The notes under the pieces: model-generated
Seen by the model: the letters and a program-made list of their open reading frames with translations, nothing else
What the model was told of the DNA's origin: nothing
The model's database searches: none
Translations under genes and position numbers: made by a program
Source of the DNA: JAAURS01 sp044923475
GTDB taxonomy: Bacteria; Cyanobacteriota; Cyanobacteriia; Thermosynechococcales; Thermosynechococcaceae
Reading direction: 5' to 3'
DNA: 64,000 bases
NCBI RefSeq assembly: GCF_044923475.1
Contig: NZ_CP137338.1
Location: 5,208,001 to 5,272,000 of the forward strand
Part shown: in pieces, positions 35,880 to 45,626 of the stretch
Numbering within the stretch: the stretch's first letter is position 1
How the letters are laid out: every line of letters starts with the position of its first letter

Positions 35880-36500
35880 ATGAGCAATTTGACAAACTTT
35901 CACTTAAAACGCTGCTTTACTTTACTGCTGATGGTTCTTACCTTATTGGGATTCTGGCATCCAGAGGCGAGCGCCCAAACGCTAGCAAAAGCAACCTTCG
36001 CGGGTGGATGCTTTTGGTGCATGGAAAAGCCTTTCGATACCCTCCCTGGAGTCGTTTCCACAACCTCCGGCTACACCGGCGGTCAAACGGAACGCCCTAG
36101 CTATCGCCAAGTGTCTTCCGGCAAAACGGGGCACGCGGAGTCGGTACAGGTGGTTTACGACCCGACGCAAGTGAGCTACGAGAAGCTTTTGGATGTGTTT
36201 TGGCACAATGTAGACCCGCTGGATGGGGGCGGACAATTCTGCGATCGCGGTTCTCAATATCGCTCCAGCATCTTTTTCTACGATGATAAACAGCGCCAAT
36301 TAGCGGAGCAATCCAAACAAGCGCTAGAACAGTCTGGCATTCAACCGATTGCTACTCAAATCGTTTCGGCGGGTGAGTTTTACCCAGCGGAAGATTACCA
36401 TCAAAACTACTACAAAACCAACGCGCTGAAATACCGCTTTTATCGATCTGCCTGCGGTCGCGATCGACGGCTCGCCCAAGTGTGGGGAAGAGCGAACTGA
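35880..36500 (+). CDS. msrA: Exported peptide-methionine (S)-S-oxide reductase MsrA
   Basis: 206 aa. An N-terminal signal peptide (LLMVLTLLGFWHPEASA) precedes the catalytic GCFWCME motif with the nucleophilic Cys, followed by VSTTSGYTGG, a typical VFWHNVDPLDGGGQFCDRGSQYRS block and YHQNYY. It reduces methionine-S-sulfoxide, here outside the cytoplasm, repairing oxidised exported proteins. It stands just before the polysaccharide locus, although its own strand and content suggest a separate transcript. Confidence 0.93.
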   Translation: MSNLTNFHLKRCFTLLLMVLTLLGFWHPEASAQTLAKATFAGGCFWCMEKPFDTLPGVVSTTSGYTGGQTERPSYRQVSSGKTGHAESVQVVYDPTQVSYEKLLDVFWHNVDPLDGGGQFCDRGSQYRSSIFFYDDKQRQLAEQSKQALEQSGIQPIATQIVSAGEFYPAEDYHQNYYKTNALKYRFYRSACGRDRRLAQVWGRAN

Positions 36501-36579
36501 GGAGTATCGAAAAAGCAGAAGAGCGCCTAGCGGACTACCTCAGAATGCAGGGCTATTTCATTCTCATTTAGTAATTGAC

Positions 36580-38328
36580 GTGATAAAGTCTATCATACGA
36601 AAACTTCGCTATTACCTGCTACTTGGCATCTGTCTGTTAAGTGTTATTCTAATTGAACCGAAATTGGTTGCAGGTCAGCCACAGGGCTTTGCTAGTCATT
36701 CTCCAACTAATCCTGTAAGTATTCCCAATCTTCCGATAGCCACCTACTATATCAGTTCATCTGGCAATGATAATAATTCAGGAACCTCTCCTAGCAAGGC
36801 GTGGCAAACCGTTAATCGAATTAATCGCTTTACCTTTCGTCCAGGCGATCGCATTTTATTTGAGGGAGGAGCAACCTTTAGAGGCGGATTAAGCTTTGAT
36901 GCGGGCGATCGCGGCATGCCAACCCAACCCATCTTTATTAGTTCCTATGGCAGAGGAAGAGCGACCCTTGATGCCAGAGATAGCAATGGCATCTACATCC
37001 ACAACACAGGAGGATATTCGATCGATAACCTCAATCTGGTTGGTTCAGGGTGGAAACATAACCGGGGTAGTGGCATTAATTTCTACAATGATTTGTCAGG
37101 AGATGTGAAATTAGAACAAATTCGTATTAACAACGTTGATGTGTATGGGTTTGGAAATCATGGTATTGCTGTTGGTAGTTGGAATCAAAAAAGCGGATAT
37201 CGCAACATCCAAATCAGTCATGTCTTAACTCACAACAATGGCAAAAGCGGACTTCTAACTTATGCCCAGATCCCCAACGTTCACGAAAACGTGCAGATTC
37301 GTTATGTTCGGGCTTACGAAAATCTCGGAATCCCTGGAGATGACAGCCCCACAGGCAATGGTATAGTTCTCGGCGGTGTGAAGGCAGGAATAATCGAGCG
37401 ATGCATTGCTCATCATAATGGCGAGCTTAATGACGCAAATTCTGGCCCGGTGGGAATTTGGACTTATGACTCGAGTAATGTCGCTATTCAGTACAATGAG
37501 TCTTACAAAAATCATACAGGTCGCACAAAAGATGGTGGTGGTTTCGATCTAGATCAGAATGTTTCTCAATCCGTAATTCAATATAATTATTCCCACGATA
37601 ATGATGGTGCAGGCTATTTACTTGCTCACGGATTGATCAATCCAGCTTTTACTAACAACACTATTCGTTATAATATCAGTCAGAATGACGGACGAAAGAA
37701 TGACTATGCAGGCATTTATTTATATGGGCAGATTCGTAATACTGAAATTTATAACAACACCGTCTTTGTCAATGCTGCTCCAGTCGGCAAACCAGCAGCA
37801 GTAAGAATTGGAAACCTTTCTGTGGAGACGCTAAAGCTTAACGGCGTCCGTTTCTATAACAATATTTTTCAAACAACCGATGGGTTAGATCTAGTTGACA
37901 TCTCAGCAAGTCAAGTAGGTGGCAAAAAAAATCTAACCTTCCAAGGAAATAATTACTATTCAACCAACAAAAAATTTAGTATTCATTGGGGCGATCGGAT
38001 TTACATTAACTTCAGTACCTGGCGGAGGGAAACAGGTCAAGAACAACTGCACTCAAATCCATCCGGTTTTAGTATTAATCCCCAATTATTCGAGCCAGGT
38101 GGCGGTCTTATAATCGGCAATCCCGATCTACTCTCTACATTAGATGCCTATCGACTCCGTCCAACCTCTCCCCTCATCGATGCCGGATTAAATTTAAACA
38201 CTTTGTTTAGTCTGGACACAGGAGAGCAGGATTTTTACGGAACTTCTCTACCCCAAGGAAAAAGCTACGAGCTAGGGGCGTATGAGAGCATGGTTAATCT
38301 ATTACCCCAGCAATCTCAGAGATTTTAG
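36580..38328 (+). CDS. Exported right-handed beta-helix protein
   Basis: 582 aa. GTG start at 36580; the signal peptide YYLLLGICLLSVILIEPKLV is followed by an YYISSSGNDNNSGTSPSKAW opening, typical of pectate-lyase-like beta-helix proteins linked to exopolysaccharides. Repeated strand motifs of the N-x-I/V-x-x-N-x type run from about 110 to 430. Such proteins act as polysaccharide lyases, epimerases or surface binders. It flanks the glycan cluster but on the opposite strand; a role in glycan modification is an inference. Confidence 0.8.
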   Translation: MIKSIIRKLRYYLLLGICLLSVILIEPKLVAGQPQGFASHSPTNPVSIPNLPIATYYISSSGNDNNSGTSPSKAWQTVNRINRFTFRPGDRILFEGGATFRGGLSFDAGDRGMPTQPIFISSYGRGRATLDARDSNGIYIHNTGGYSIDNLNLVGSGWKHNRGSGINFYNDLSGDVKLEQIRINNVDVYGFGNHGIAVGSWNQKSGYRNIQISHVLTHNNGKSGLLTYAQIPNVHENVQIRYVRAYENLGIPGDDSPTGNGIVLGGVKAGIIERCIAHHNGELNDANSGPVGIWTYDSSNVAIQYNESYKNHTGRTKDGGGFDLDQNVSQSVIQYNYSHDNDGAGYLLAHGLINPAFTNNTIRYNISQNDGRKNDYAGIYLYGQIRNTEIYNNTVFVNAAPVGKPAAVRIGNLSVETLKLNGVRFYNNIFQTTDGLDLVDISASQVGGKKNLTFQGNNYYSTNKKFSIHWGDRIYINFSTWRRETGQEQLHSNPSGFSINPQLFEPGGGLIIGNPDLLSTLDAYRLRPTSPLIDAGLNLNTLFSLDTGEQDFYGTSLPQGKSYELGAYESMVNLLPQQSQRF

Positions 38329-38389
38329 AATGGGAAAGGTTCAGCCCTTCAGTCTACTTAAAATCCGATGGGTTTCATACCGTTAGAGG

Positions 38390-39814
38390 TTAGAGACGAT
38401 CTGGTTCTGCTTGCATCCGATCGAAAGGTTCAATCCCAGCGTTATAGAGCATTTTTAGGTGAGCCAGCAGTTCGTTTCTATCCAGAGATCGCTCGATAAA
38501 ATCAGAGTGTCGCGTTCGCCAACGAGGGGCAAGGTTGGAAGGAGACCTCCCTGAGGCAATATCGCGTTCTATGGCCACGGCTTCTTCCCGATACCAATTT
38601 GTGAAGTCATAGAAGCCTGCAATAGTATTGAAGGGCAGCAATAGCAACATTCCTAAGAACAATCCCCGTTGAAGGACAACCCGAAGTTTAGGAACACTAT
38701 AAAGTTCTCCGATCAAGAAGACAGCGCAGAGGACAGGAACCGCAAAAATAACATAGCGTATAGGCAAACCCAATTTAGGCACCCACCCTGCTCTAGCATG
38801 TCCCACGGCCAAGGAAAACAAAATCAGGTTGCTAAAGTAGCACAGGATACCGAACGCTTGATGGCGCTCTAGTCCTTTGTTACGCAAAACGCTCAAGATC
38901 GCTATGCCAACGCTGATGGCTAGGACACTGAGGATGGCAATTCCTGATATCATCCACGATCTTGAGGCAAAGGGACCCCAGCCTAATGCCAACAGATGGA
39001 TAGTAGTGCTAAGGGTTGCTTTTAGTCCGGGGCTAGGAGGATTCCAATACGCGCGTTGATAGTCTACAAAGTATAGGACCGAGAAACACAGGGCGATCGC
39101 CGCCGATCCCATTAAAAATCCGCTGATCCACCGCTTCCCCTCTCCAGGTTTTGCTGAATACCAATGAAGAATGCTGCAATAGCTGAGCCATGCAACCAGA
39201 AAGGGCACGTATAAGAGCCCATTAGCACCGCATAGGGGCAGTAGCATCAGACATATTCCAGATAGAACTGCAATACTCGGTTTTGCAAAGGTTTTTTGAA
39301 CCACAAAAAGTAGCAGTATGACGCTGGTTAGAACAGTGGGGATTACCTGAGTAACTTGCCAACCCATCAGAAAGTTCGCTGAATGACCGAGATGCAAGAA
39401 TGCTAATGAGAAAAAAGCGTCGGAGAAGTGGGTTCGCCCTCTTCGGAGAAGCCGAACTATCCAGGCCATTGCCAATGAAAGTGCTCCTAACAGCCCAATG
39501 TTAAAAAAGCCGCCCACCCGGAAATCGCCGTTGGTGATTTGGAGCAGTATCAGGTATATCAAACGAGGAAAAGGAATGCGATGTTCGTTAACCTGAGCCC
39601 ACACCCAACGCATTAAATCTGATTCCTTCCCAGCTAAGGGAGCGACCATCAACCAATCTTCTGCTAATGGAATTCTACTGCCATACCTAAGCATAAAATT
39701 AATAGCAACCAACATCATGACAAGCCATACACCACCAACAAATAGACTTGCCTTCCAGTCGGATTGAGTTGGATTTGAGAATTCGATGTCTGTGCGAGCT
39801 GATTGGTATTCCAT
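38390..39814 (-). CDS. Polytopic membrane protein of the glycan locus
   Basis: 474 aa with roughly ten membrane helices. The first external loop contains PLAEDWLMVAPL and NEHRIPFPRL, a conserved acidic/basic loop reminiscent of GT-C glycosyltransferases. The cytosolic C-terminus is Arg-rich. It probably handles lipid-linked sugars on the outer membrane leaflet, but no family can be named. Last gene of the minus-strand polysaccharide run. Confidence 0.65.
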   Translation of the reverse strand: MEYQSARTDIEFSNPTQSDWKASLFVGGVWLVMMLVAINFMLRYGSRIPLAEDWLMVAPLAGKESDLMRWVWAQVNEHRIPFPRLIYLILLQITNGDFRVGGFFNIGLLGALSLAMAWIVRLLRRGRTHFSDAFFSLAFLHLGHSANFLMGWQVTQVIPTVLTSVILLLFVVQKTFAKPSIAVLSGICLMLLPLCGANGLLYVPFLVAWLSYCSILHWYSAKPGEGKRWISGFLMGSAAIALCFSVLYFVDYQRAYWNPPSPGLKATLSTTIHLLALGWGPFASRSWMISGIAILSVLAISVGIAILSVLRNKGLERHQAFGILCYFSNLILFSLAVGHARAGWVPKLGLPIRYVIFAVPVLCAVFLIGELYSVPKLRVVLQRGLFLGMLLLLPFNTIAGFYDFTNWYREEAVAIERDIASGRSPSNLAPRWRTRHSDFIERSLDRNELLAHLKMLYNAGIEPFDRMQAEPDRL

Positions 39815-39871
39815 AAACTCTTAATCTTGGCAATTTTAACCTGATAATAGGAGGGAAATGGAGGGATCTAT

Positions 39872-41878
39872 CTATTTCAAGCGAATAACTGTTTTTTGAG
39901 TCGAAGTTTGTTTTGGGTGAAAATTTGAACCCACGACGACTTCTAACCAGAGCTTGAATAAAACTTGCCAGTATCCGCCACCTACTTTGACCAGACGAAA
40001 AGAAGATACCCCCATATCGGGCGTTCGGTTAATCCAGGAGATAGGAACTTCTTTAACGGAATAGCCCATCAGTAAGGGTTTAAGGCCTGTTTCCGCATTG
40101 ACTGCAAAGCCAGGTTGAGTCAATTGGATATTGTCCAGAATTTCACGGCGAAATAATTTCAGATTATTGGTCAGATCCCGAAAATTACGCCAAAATAGAA
40201 CCCGTGCTAGCATGTGAAATCCTCGGTTCGCAACAATTTTCTGAAAGGGATAGTTCAAAATGACGCTATGACGAGAGAATCGACTGCCGATTGCGATGTC
40301 ATAGCCTTCGGCAGCAGCATCGAACAAATCGCGAATTTCAGGTAAGAGGTGCTGGAAATCGCAATCCATGGACAGAATATAGCGTCCCGTGGCAACGCTG
40401 TACCCATCCCTCAGCGCTCGACCAACACCATTTGGGGGCGTACGGAAAAAAGGCTTAATCAGCGGATCGGTTTCTGCCAACCGTTGCAATACCCCACAGG
40501 TGTTATCTTTACTATTGTCATCGACTGGGATAATCTCATGCAAATACTCCCCAAAGTAGGTTTTTAAGCCGTTAATCAGGGATTCAATATTCATTTCTTC
40601 ATTGTGGCAAGGAACTACTACAGAAATAGCGCCATGCAACGGTCTGTGTTCGCATAGCGAGACAATCGGGCGTTCCGCTGCTCGTGGAGGTTTTTGTGCG
40701 TGGATTAAAATTGAACCTGCAAACGTCTGAATAAAGGGTGCATTTTCTAAAAGAATCGAAAGATTTCGGAGCAGCCAAATTAGGTGTTTATTGAGCGGAG
40801 CATAGACAAAATCATTAAACACAGAGAACACTTTCAGAAAGCCAACTTCCGAAATTAGCTCATATAACTCAGATCGATTCAGTAAGTGTCGGGGATCTTT
40901 ATTCCCAAAGAGTTGTGAAATTAGGCGACGGAACTTAAGAATCACATTCCAAGGATTACTTTCATAAAAGATGACTTGTCCACCAGGTTTTAATAAATCG
41001 TATACCGTTTTTAAAACTGAGGCACAATTACTCCGATCCAATAAATCCATTGCTACAACAAAATCAAATTGACGGTTTTCAAGGGCACCTGAAATTTCAT
41101 TAGCGACAATGAGTTCAATGGGTTCGGGAATGTAATTGATACCATCCGGCTTGAGATTAAAGGTGACGGCTGTAATCGGGTTCTCACCCCGAGAAACTTT
41201 AAGCAGTTGGCGCGTAAAAAAACCTTTTCCACAGCCGATCTCTAGAATAGTTTGCCCTGGGAGTAGATGGGTTAGATGTCGAAAAGACTGTGCTCGCCAT
41301 AAAAGTCGATCTTGATAAATCGGATCCCGTTTTTCCCAATACCGATCGCGGTACCGTTCTCTTACTCCTAAAACTTTAGCTGCAGGAGTTTGGAGAGCAA
41401 GCACCGAGTCTTCAATTAATGTAGAAGCACGGGAAACTAAACTATCAATATCACCCGTTCTAGTGCGAAATACTATGCGATCGCTAAATAAATAATTAAG
41501 AACAGAACCAATGACAATCCCAATCAATACGTTGATCGTATAATAGATTCCAAGCCAGTCCATTAGCGGAAACAGGATAAAGCTTCGAGTGAAAATAGCA
41601 ATTCCCGCAGACAGATGATATAGGGGAATTTGATAGAATATGATTTCTTTTATTCGCCATGTTGTCGCAGGCCAAACCCACAGGCGGTAAACAAAGAAAC
41701 TAAACAACAAAGATATTTCAAGAGCAGAAATATTAGCAACATTTCTCAGTAATGGTGTATTTAGATTCAGGATTTCAACTAGACTAAAAAGAAGTACGAC
41801 ATTAAAGGCTGCGGTAATCGCCCCGCAGATTAAATATCGAACGATCTGCTTCCTCCAAATAGATTGAAATAATTCCAT
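39872..41878 (-). CDS. GtrA-methyltransferase-GT2 three-domain fusion
   Basis: 668 aa. Residues 8-140 form a GtrA-like four-helix membrane domain (YLICGAITAAFNVVLLFSLV onward), normally a stand-alone flippase-like protein for polyprenyl-phosphate sugars. Residues about 175-350 form a class I SAM-methyltransferase, with LEIGCGKGFF at 212-221. Residues 416-650 form a GT2 domain of the polyprenyl-phosphate-sugar synthase type (VVPCHNEEMNIES, PVDDNSKDN, MDCDFQH). One polypeptide would thus make, methylate and present a lipid-linked sugar. The combination is unusual. Confidence 0.85.
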   Translation of the reverse strand: MELFQSIWRKQIVRYLICGAITAAFNVVLLFSLVEILNLNTPLLRNVANISALEISLLFSFFVYRLWVWPATTWRIKEIIFYQIPLYHLSAGIAIFTRSFILFPLMDWLGIYYTINVLIGIVIGSVLNYLFSDRIVFRTRTGDIDSLVSRASTLIEDSVLALQTPAAKVLGVRERYRDRYWEKRDPIYQDRLLWRAQSFRHLTHLLPGQTILEIGCGKGFFTRQLLKVSRGENPITAVTFNLKPDGINYIPEPIELIVANEISGALENRQFDFVVAMDLLDRSNCASVLKTVYDLLKPGGQVIFYESNPWNVILKFRRLISQLFGNKDPRHLLNRSELYELISEVGFLKVFSVFNDFVYAPLNKHLIWLLRNLSILLENAPFIQTFAGSILIHAQKPPRAAERPIVSLCEHRPLHGAISVVVPCHNEEMNIESLINGLKTYFGEYLHEIIPVDDNSKDNTCGVLQRLAETDPLIKPFFRTPPNGVGRALRDGYSVATGRYILSMDCDFQHLLPEIRDLFDAAAEGYDIAIGSRFSRHSVILNYPFQKIVANRGFHMLARVLFWRNFRDLTNNLKLFRREILDNIQLTQPGFAVNAETGLKPLLMGYSVKEVPISWINRTPDMGVSSFRLVKVGGGYWQVLFKLWLEVVVGSNFHPKQTSTQKTVIRLK

Positions 41879-42002
41879 TATTTAATCTCCGTTTTTAGAT
41901 ATATTTCAGCTCTAAAAAATTATCAGAAAAATGATGAAGAGAAGGGTAATATAAGTAAAACCTTTTCCACTTTTTATAACTATCATTCCTTTGACAATAT
42001 TT

Positions 42003-43067
42003 CTATATCCATCGCTCGACATTTTGCGAGAAAATTTCTTTTAAAATATCTGGAATACTATAAGTTAGTTGCCAGTTAGAATAGTGATTCTTGAATTTTT
42101 GAATATCGCTAATCCACCAGATATGGTCACCAATACGATTATTCTCTACGTAAGTCCAATTCAGTTTTTTTTCTGTAATTTCTTCACATTGTTGGATTGC
42201 TTCTAACATCGAGCAGTTGCTAAATCGACCACCACCAATGTTGTACACCTCTGCCACACGAGGAGATTTGTAAAAGTGATAAAATGCATTAACTAAATCA
42301 TAGCTATGAATATTATCTCGAACTTGTTTTCCCTGATAACCAAAGACTTGATAAGATTTGCCAGCCATAGCACATTTCATTAAATAGGACAAAAAACCAT
42401 GCAATTGAGTCCCCGAATGGCTAGGGCCTGTCAAGCATCCTCCTCGAAATACTGCCGTTTTCATCTCAAAGTAGCGACCATATTCCTGAACCAATACATC
42501 AGCAGCCACCTTCGATGCTCCGAACAAGGAGTGCTTGCAGTTATCAATGCTCATGGTTTCATCAATTCCTGGATGGTAGGGATGAGATTCTGAAATTTCC
42601 CAACGCTTTTCTTGTTCGAACAAGGGTAGAAAATTAGGATTATCTCCATAGACCTTGTTGGTCGAGCAAAAAATAAACACTGTATTTGGACAGTACTGTC
42701 GGGCATTTTCGAGCAGGACTAAGGTGCCATTCGCATTCACAGAAAAATCAGTATAGGGATCTCTCGCAGCCCAGTCATGGGAAGGTTGAGCCGCTGTATG
42801 AACGATCAGGCTAACGTCAGTGTTATAGGTTGAGAATATTTGCTCGATCGCATCGCGATCGCGAATATCAACATTGTGATGAATATAGAGATCGCTGTAG
42901 TCGCTGAGTAAGCGATCGCGATTCCACTCCGTGGAGGCATCTTCACCGAAGAAGACTTGGCGCATATTATTGTCAATTCCAATAACCGTAAAACCTCGAT
43001 CGCAGAAAAAACGAACTGCTTCAGAGCCAATTAAGCCTGCAGAACCTGTAACTAAGATGGAATTCAT
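42003..43067 (-). CDS. CDP-paratose-2-epimerase-like NAD(P)-dependent SDR
   Basis: 354 aa from the ATG at 43067 (MNSILVTGSAGLIGSEAVRF), where the Rossmann motif GSAGLIGS begins directly; the frame's upstream extension overlaps the Wzt gene. Substrate-side motifs CSTNKVYGDNP, RGGCLTGPSHSG and RIGDHIWWISDIQKF match the CDP-tyvelose/CDP-paratose 2-epimerase branch. The expected catalytic Tyr of YxxxK is Phe in this protein (LFGASK). It probably makes a sugar-nucleotide precursor for the local glycan. Confidence 0.82.
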   Translation of the reverse strand: MNSILVTGSAGLIGSEAVRFFCDRGFTVIGIDNNMRQVFFGEDASTEWNRDRLLSDYSDLYIHHNVDIRDRDAIEQIFSTYNTDVSLIVHTAAQPSHDWAARDPYTDFSVNANGTLVLLENARQYCPNTVFIFCSTNKVYGDNPNFLPLFEQEKRWEISESHPYHPGIDETMSIDNCKHSLFGASKVAADVLVQEYGRYFEMKTAVFRGGCLTGPSHSGTQLHGFLSYLMKCAMAGKSYQVFGYQGKQVRDNIHSYDLVNAFYHFYKSPRVAEVYNIGGGRFSNCSMLEAIQQCEEITEKKLNWTYVENNRIGDHIWWISDIQKFKNHYSNWQLTYSIPDILKEIFSQNVERWI

Positions 43068-43138
43068 TGTGATTGTGGAAGTAAAGAACAATGTAAAATT
43101 TGTTAAAGCAGTTAACTCGGAAACACTGAACACCTCAT

Positions 43139-44398
43139 TCAACTGTCTTGTGCTGGAGATGAAAGCTTGAATACTGGCGTAGAAACGTCCCATCGCATAG
43201 GGGGGATTAAGCTTCCTTTCCCTGAACTTGGAGCATGAATCATCAAAGGGTAGACGTGCCAGTGATAGTCATAGGCATATTCCCAATTTTTCTCGAAGAT
43301 GCCGACATCAACAAAATACTGACCTCCACCTAGATCGAGACGATCGCAGTAAACTTTGACTCGTCCCTTACCTTGAATGACTGGGGTAGAAATGCCCATT
43401 GCCTGAGTGTTGGTATCTAAGCAAACTTGCCCCTCCTCTCGGCTAATAGAAATACAGAAGATTGGTGCCTCAATGGGTTGAGGTGTAAAATACTCCAGTT
43501 CAATACACAGGGGATCTCCTCCCTTCAGATCTCCGCTAGGTGACAGATGAACGTGCGTAATTTCAGCTTCGAGGGAACCAAAACGATTTTCGCGAACCTT
43601 AAGTTCTTTGCCAGATTGAGTGTATTGGGGGGGATGCATGGGAGTACGTTGAAGCGTTTGCGATCGCATTTCACTCACATATTGTCCTGCTACAACTTCT
43701 GGTTCACCGTAGGCCACAACTTCACCCTGTCGTAGCCAAAGGGCGCGATCGCACAAATGTTGAACCTGTCCTGCATCATGGGAAATGAACACAATTGCAC
43801 AACCCTGTGCTTTGAGTTGCCAAATTCGTTCCAGACACTTTGCCTGGAACGATAAATCACCCACCGACAAAAACTCATCCACCAGCAAAACTTTAGGTTC
43901 TGTATGAACGGCAACGGAAAAGGCTAATCGCATCTGCATCCCTGTACTGTAGGTTCGGACAGGATTATCGATAAAATGCTCTAACTCAGCAAACGCTACA
44001 ATTCGATCGAATCGGGTTGCTACCTCTCGCTGTGTCAACCCCGCTACAATTGCAGTGACAAACGTATTTTCCCTACCTGTTAGGTCACCATGAAACCCAG
44101 CGCCTAAGTCTAGTAGTGCTCCAATTCGACCATTGGTCTGAACTTTACCTTCATTGGGATAACCGACACCACCAATCAATTGTAAAAGAGTCGATTTCCC
44201 AGCCCCATTGTGACCAATAACTCCCAACATCTCACCCGGTGAGACAGTAAAACTGATTTGCCGCAGCGCCCAAAACTTTTCCACTGGGTGCATCCGCCGC
44301 AAACCGCTGAGTGCAGCTTCCATAATAGTAGTAGGCTTCTCAGTATGGTAGCGATTGAAGCACTTTCCCAAGTTGTGGACAATAATAGCATCGCGCAT
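43139..44398 (-). CDS. wzt: Polysaccharide ABC exporter ATPase with C-terminal glycan-binding domain (Wzt-like)
   Basis: 419 aa. Residues 1-245 form the ATPase: Walker A GHNGAGKST, signature YSTGMQMRLAFS, Walker B VLLVDEF, and the H-loop SHD. Residues about 260-410 form a beta-rich domain (ITHVHLSPSGDL, YHWHVYPLMIH) like the Wzt C-terminal domain that recognises the capped O-antigen before export. It works with the permease at 45627-46448, from which it is separated by a GT4 gene. Start ATG preceded by AAGAGAAA. Confidence 0.9.
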   Translation of the reverse strand: MRDAIIVHNLGKCFNRYHTEKPTTIMEAALSGLRRMHPVEKFWALRQISFTVSPGEMLGVIGHNGAGKSTLLQLIGGVGYPNEGKVQTNGRIGALLDLGAGFHGDLTGRENTFVTAIVAGLTQREVATRFDRIVAFAELEHFIDNPVRTYSTGMQMRLAFSVAVHTEPKVLLVDEFLSVGDLSFQAKCLERIWQLKAQGCAIVFISHDAGQVQHLCDRALWLRQGEVVAYGEPEVVAGQYVSEMRSQTLQRTPMHPPQYTQSGKELKVRENRFGSLEAEITHVHLSPSGDLKGGDPLCIELEYFTPQPIEAPIFCISISREEGQVCLDTNTQAMGISTPVIQGKGRVKVYCDRLDLGGGQYFVDVGIFEKNWEYAYDYHWHVYPLMIHAPSSGKGSLIPPMRWDVSTPVFKLSSPAQDS

Positions 44399-44430
44399 GT
44401 GTTATTTCTCTTGTATAGGGATTATTTGGA

Positions 44431-45564
44431 TTACTTGTAAATCCCTTCTTTTGGGGCGATGGACGATTCTAATTTCAACACAGTTGCGTAAATCTCTCCC
44501 ATTTGCTCAGCGACCCGACGATAGTCATACTTTAGACTGCGTTGACGGCTTGCTTCAGCCTTCCAATGCCGATCCACTGAATCGGCTAAAATCCTTAGAA
44601 TTTCATGGGCAAAATCCTTAGGATTATTGGGTGGACAGAGTATACCGAGGGTGTCATCTACATATTCGGCGATACCGCCAGTATCTGTCACGACAACGGG
44701 TAGACCACAAGCCATTGCTTCTAAGAGCGAATTATTTGCAGTTGCTTCCTTTAAAGCAAAAATAGCCGCTTGTGAAGTCTGATAAGCTTCCCGCAATGCT
44801 TCATCACTAACTCCATTTAAGAACTGTATCCGCTCATCGGTAAAGCTGCCAAAGGGGTTCTTGCGATCTCCATGAACACCCACTGCAATCCAATGCACCT
44901 TGGGATTAGCCTGCCACACCAATGACATAACCTGTTTCAGTGTTTCAAAATCTCGTAAATGCGAACCCACCGTAATGCAAGTAGCGTTAGGGGCAGGAAT
45001 CTGAGGCGGGTGAAAGAAATTAACATCCATGCCATGCGGAACAACAAAAATGCGCTCTAGGGGCAGAAATTCCTCAAAATAGCTGCGTTGAGATTCAGAA
45101 ACTAAAATAACCGCATCAATTCCACGGACAACTTTTTCAATAATTCCGAGCGATCGTAAGCAATCTGAGGGTTCATGAAAAGATGCGACTAGACGATTTC
45201 CAGTTAAATGGCAAAACCAACTCAGTAGACCTAGAAGCCACAAATCGGAGTCGCCATATAATAAATGATAGAGACAATTCCGTCGTCGAAGCATTTGTAG
45301 CAAGGTTGTAACCTCTGTCAAAAATGCACCCAGGGAATACATGGGATGGTGGGTAACTTGCGAAATTAATGTATTCAAACCCCAGCCCCATTTAGCCGAA
45401 ATCCAGCGAAAATTGACGGGTGGTTTTAACAACGTGCCCACGTAGCGACTAAATCCTTCATAGCCAGAGTGACGGGCATGGTGACTATATCTCTGGCCAA
45501 TAAAAAAGACTTGTTCCGCCAGCAGTTTTGTGGGTAGTTTGGGAGAACTATTGATACTAATCAT
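44431..45564 (-). CDS. GT4-family glycosyltransferase
   Basis: 377-aa GT-B enzyme. The N-lobe contains LLYGDSDLWLLG and ASFHEPSD; the C-lobe contains the nucleotide-sugar E-x7-E site (KEATANNSLLEAMACGLPVV) and DTGGIAEYV. These mark a retaining GT4. Donor sugar unknown. It lies between the two ABC exporter genes, so it presumably adds a residue to the exported glycan. Confidence 0.88.
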   Translation of the reverse strand: MISINSSPKLPTKLLAEQVFFIGQRYSHHARHSGYEGFSRYVGTLLKPPVNFRWISAKWGWGLNTLISQVTHHPMYSLGAFLTEVTTLLQMLRRRNCLYHLLYGDSDLWLLGLLSWFCHLTGNRLVASFHEPSDCLRSLGIIEKVVRGIDAVILVSESQRSYFEEFLPLERIFVVPHGMDVNFFHPPQIPAPNATCITVGSHLRDFETLKQVMSLVWQANPKVHWIAVGVHGDRKNPFGSFTDERIQFLNGVSDEALREAYQTSQAAIFALKEATANNSLLEAMACGLPVVVTDTGGIAEYVDDTLGILCPPNNPKDFAHEILRILADSVDRHWKAEASRQRSLKYDYRRVAEQMGEIYATVLKLESSIAPKEGIYK

Positions 45565-45626
45565 AATTTTTCACAAGTTAAATCATATTAAATAACAATA
45601 TATTAGTTAATTTGTGGTTTTCGAGA

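Noticed and set aside
43068..43193. Upstream extension of the epimerase frame
   Set aside because: Overlaps the Wzt gene; the Rossmann motif begins right after the ATG at 43067.
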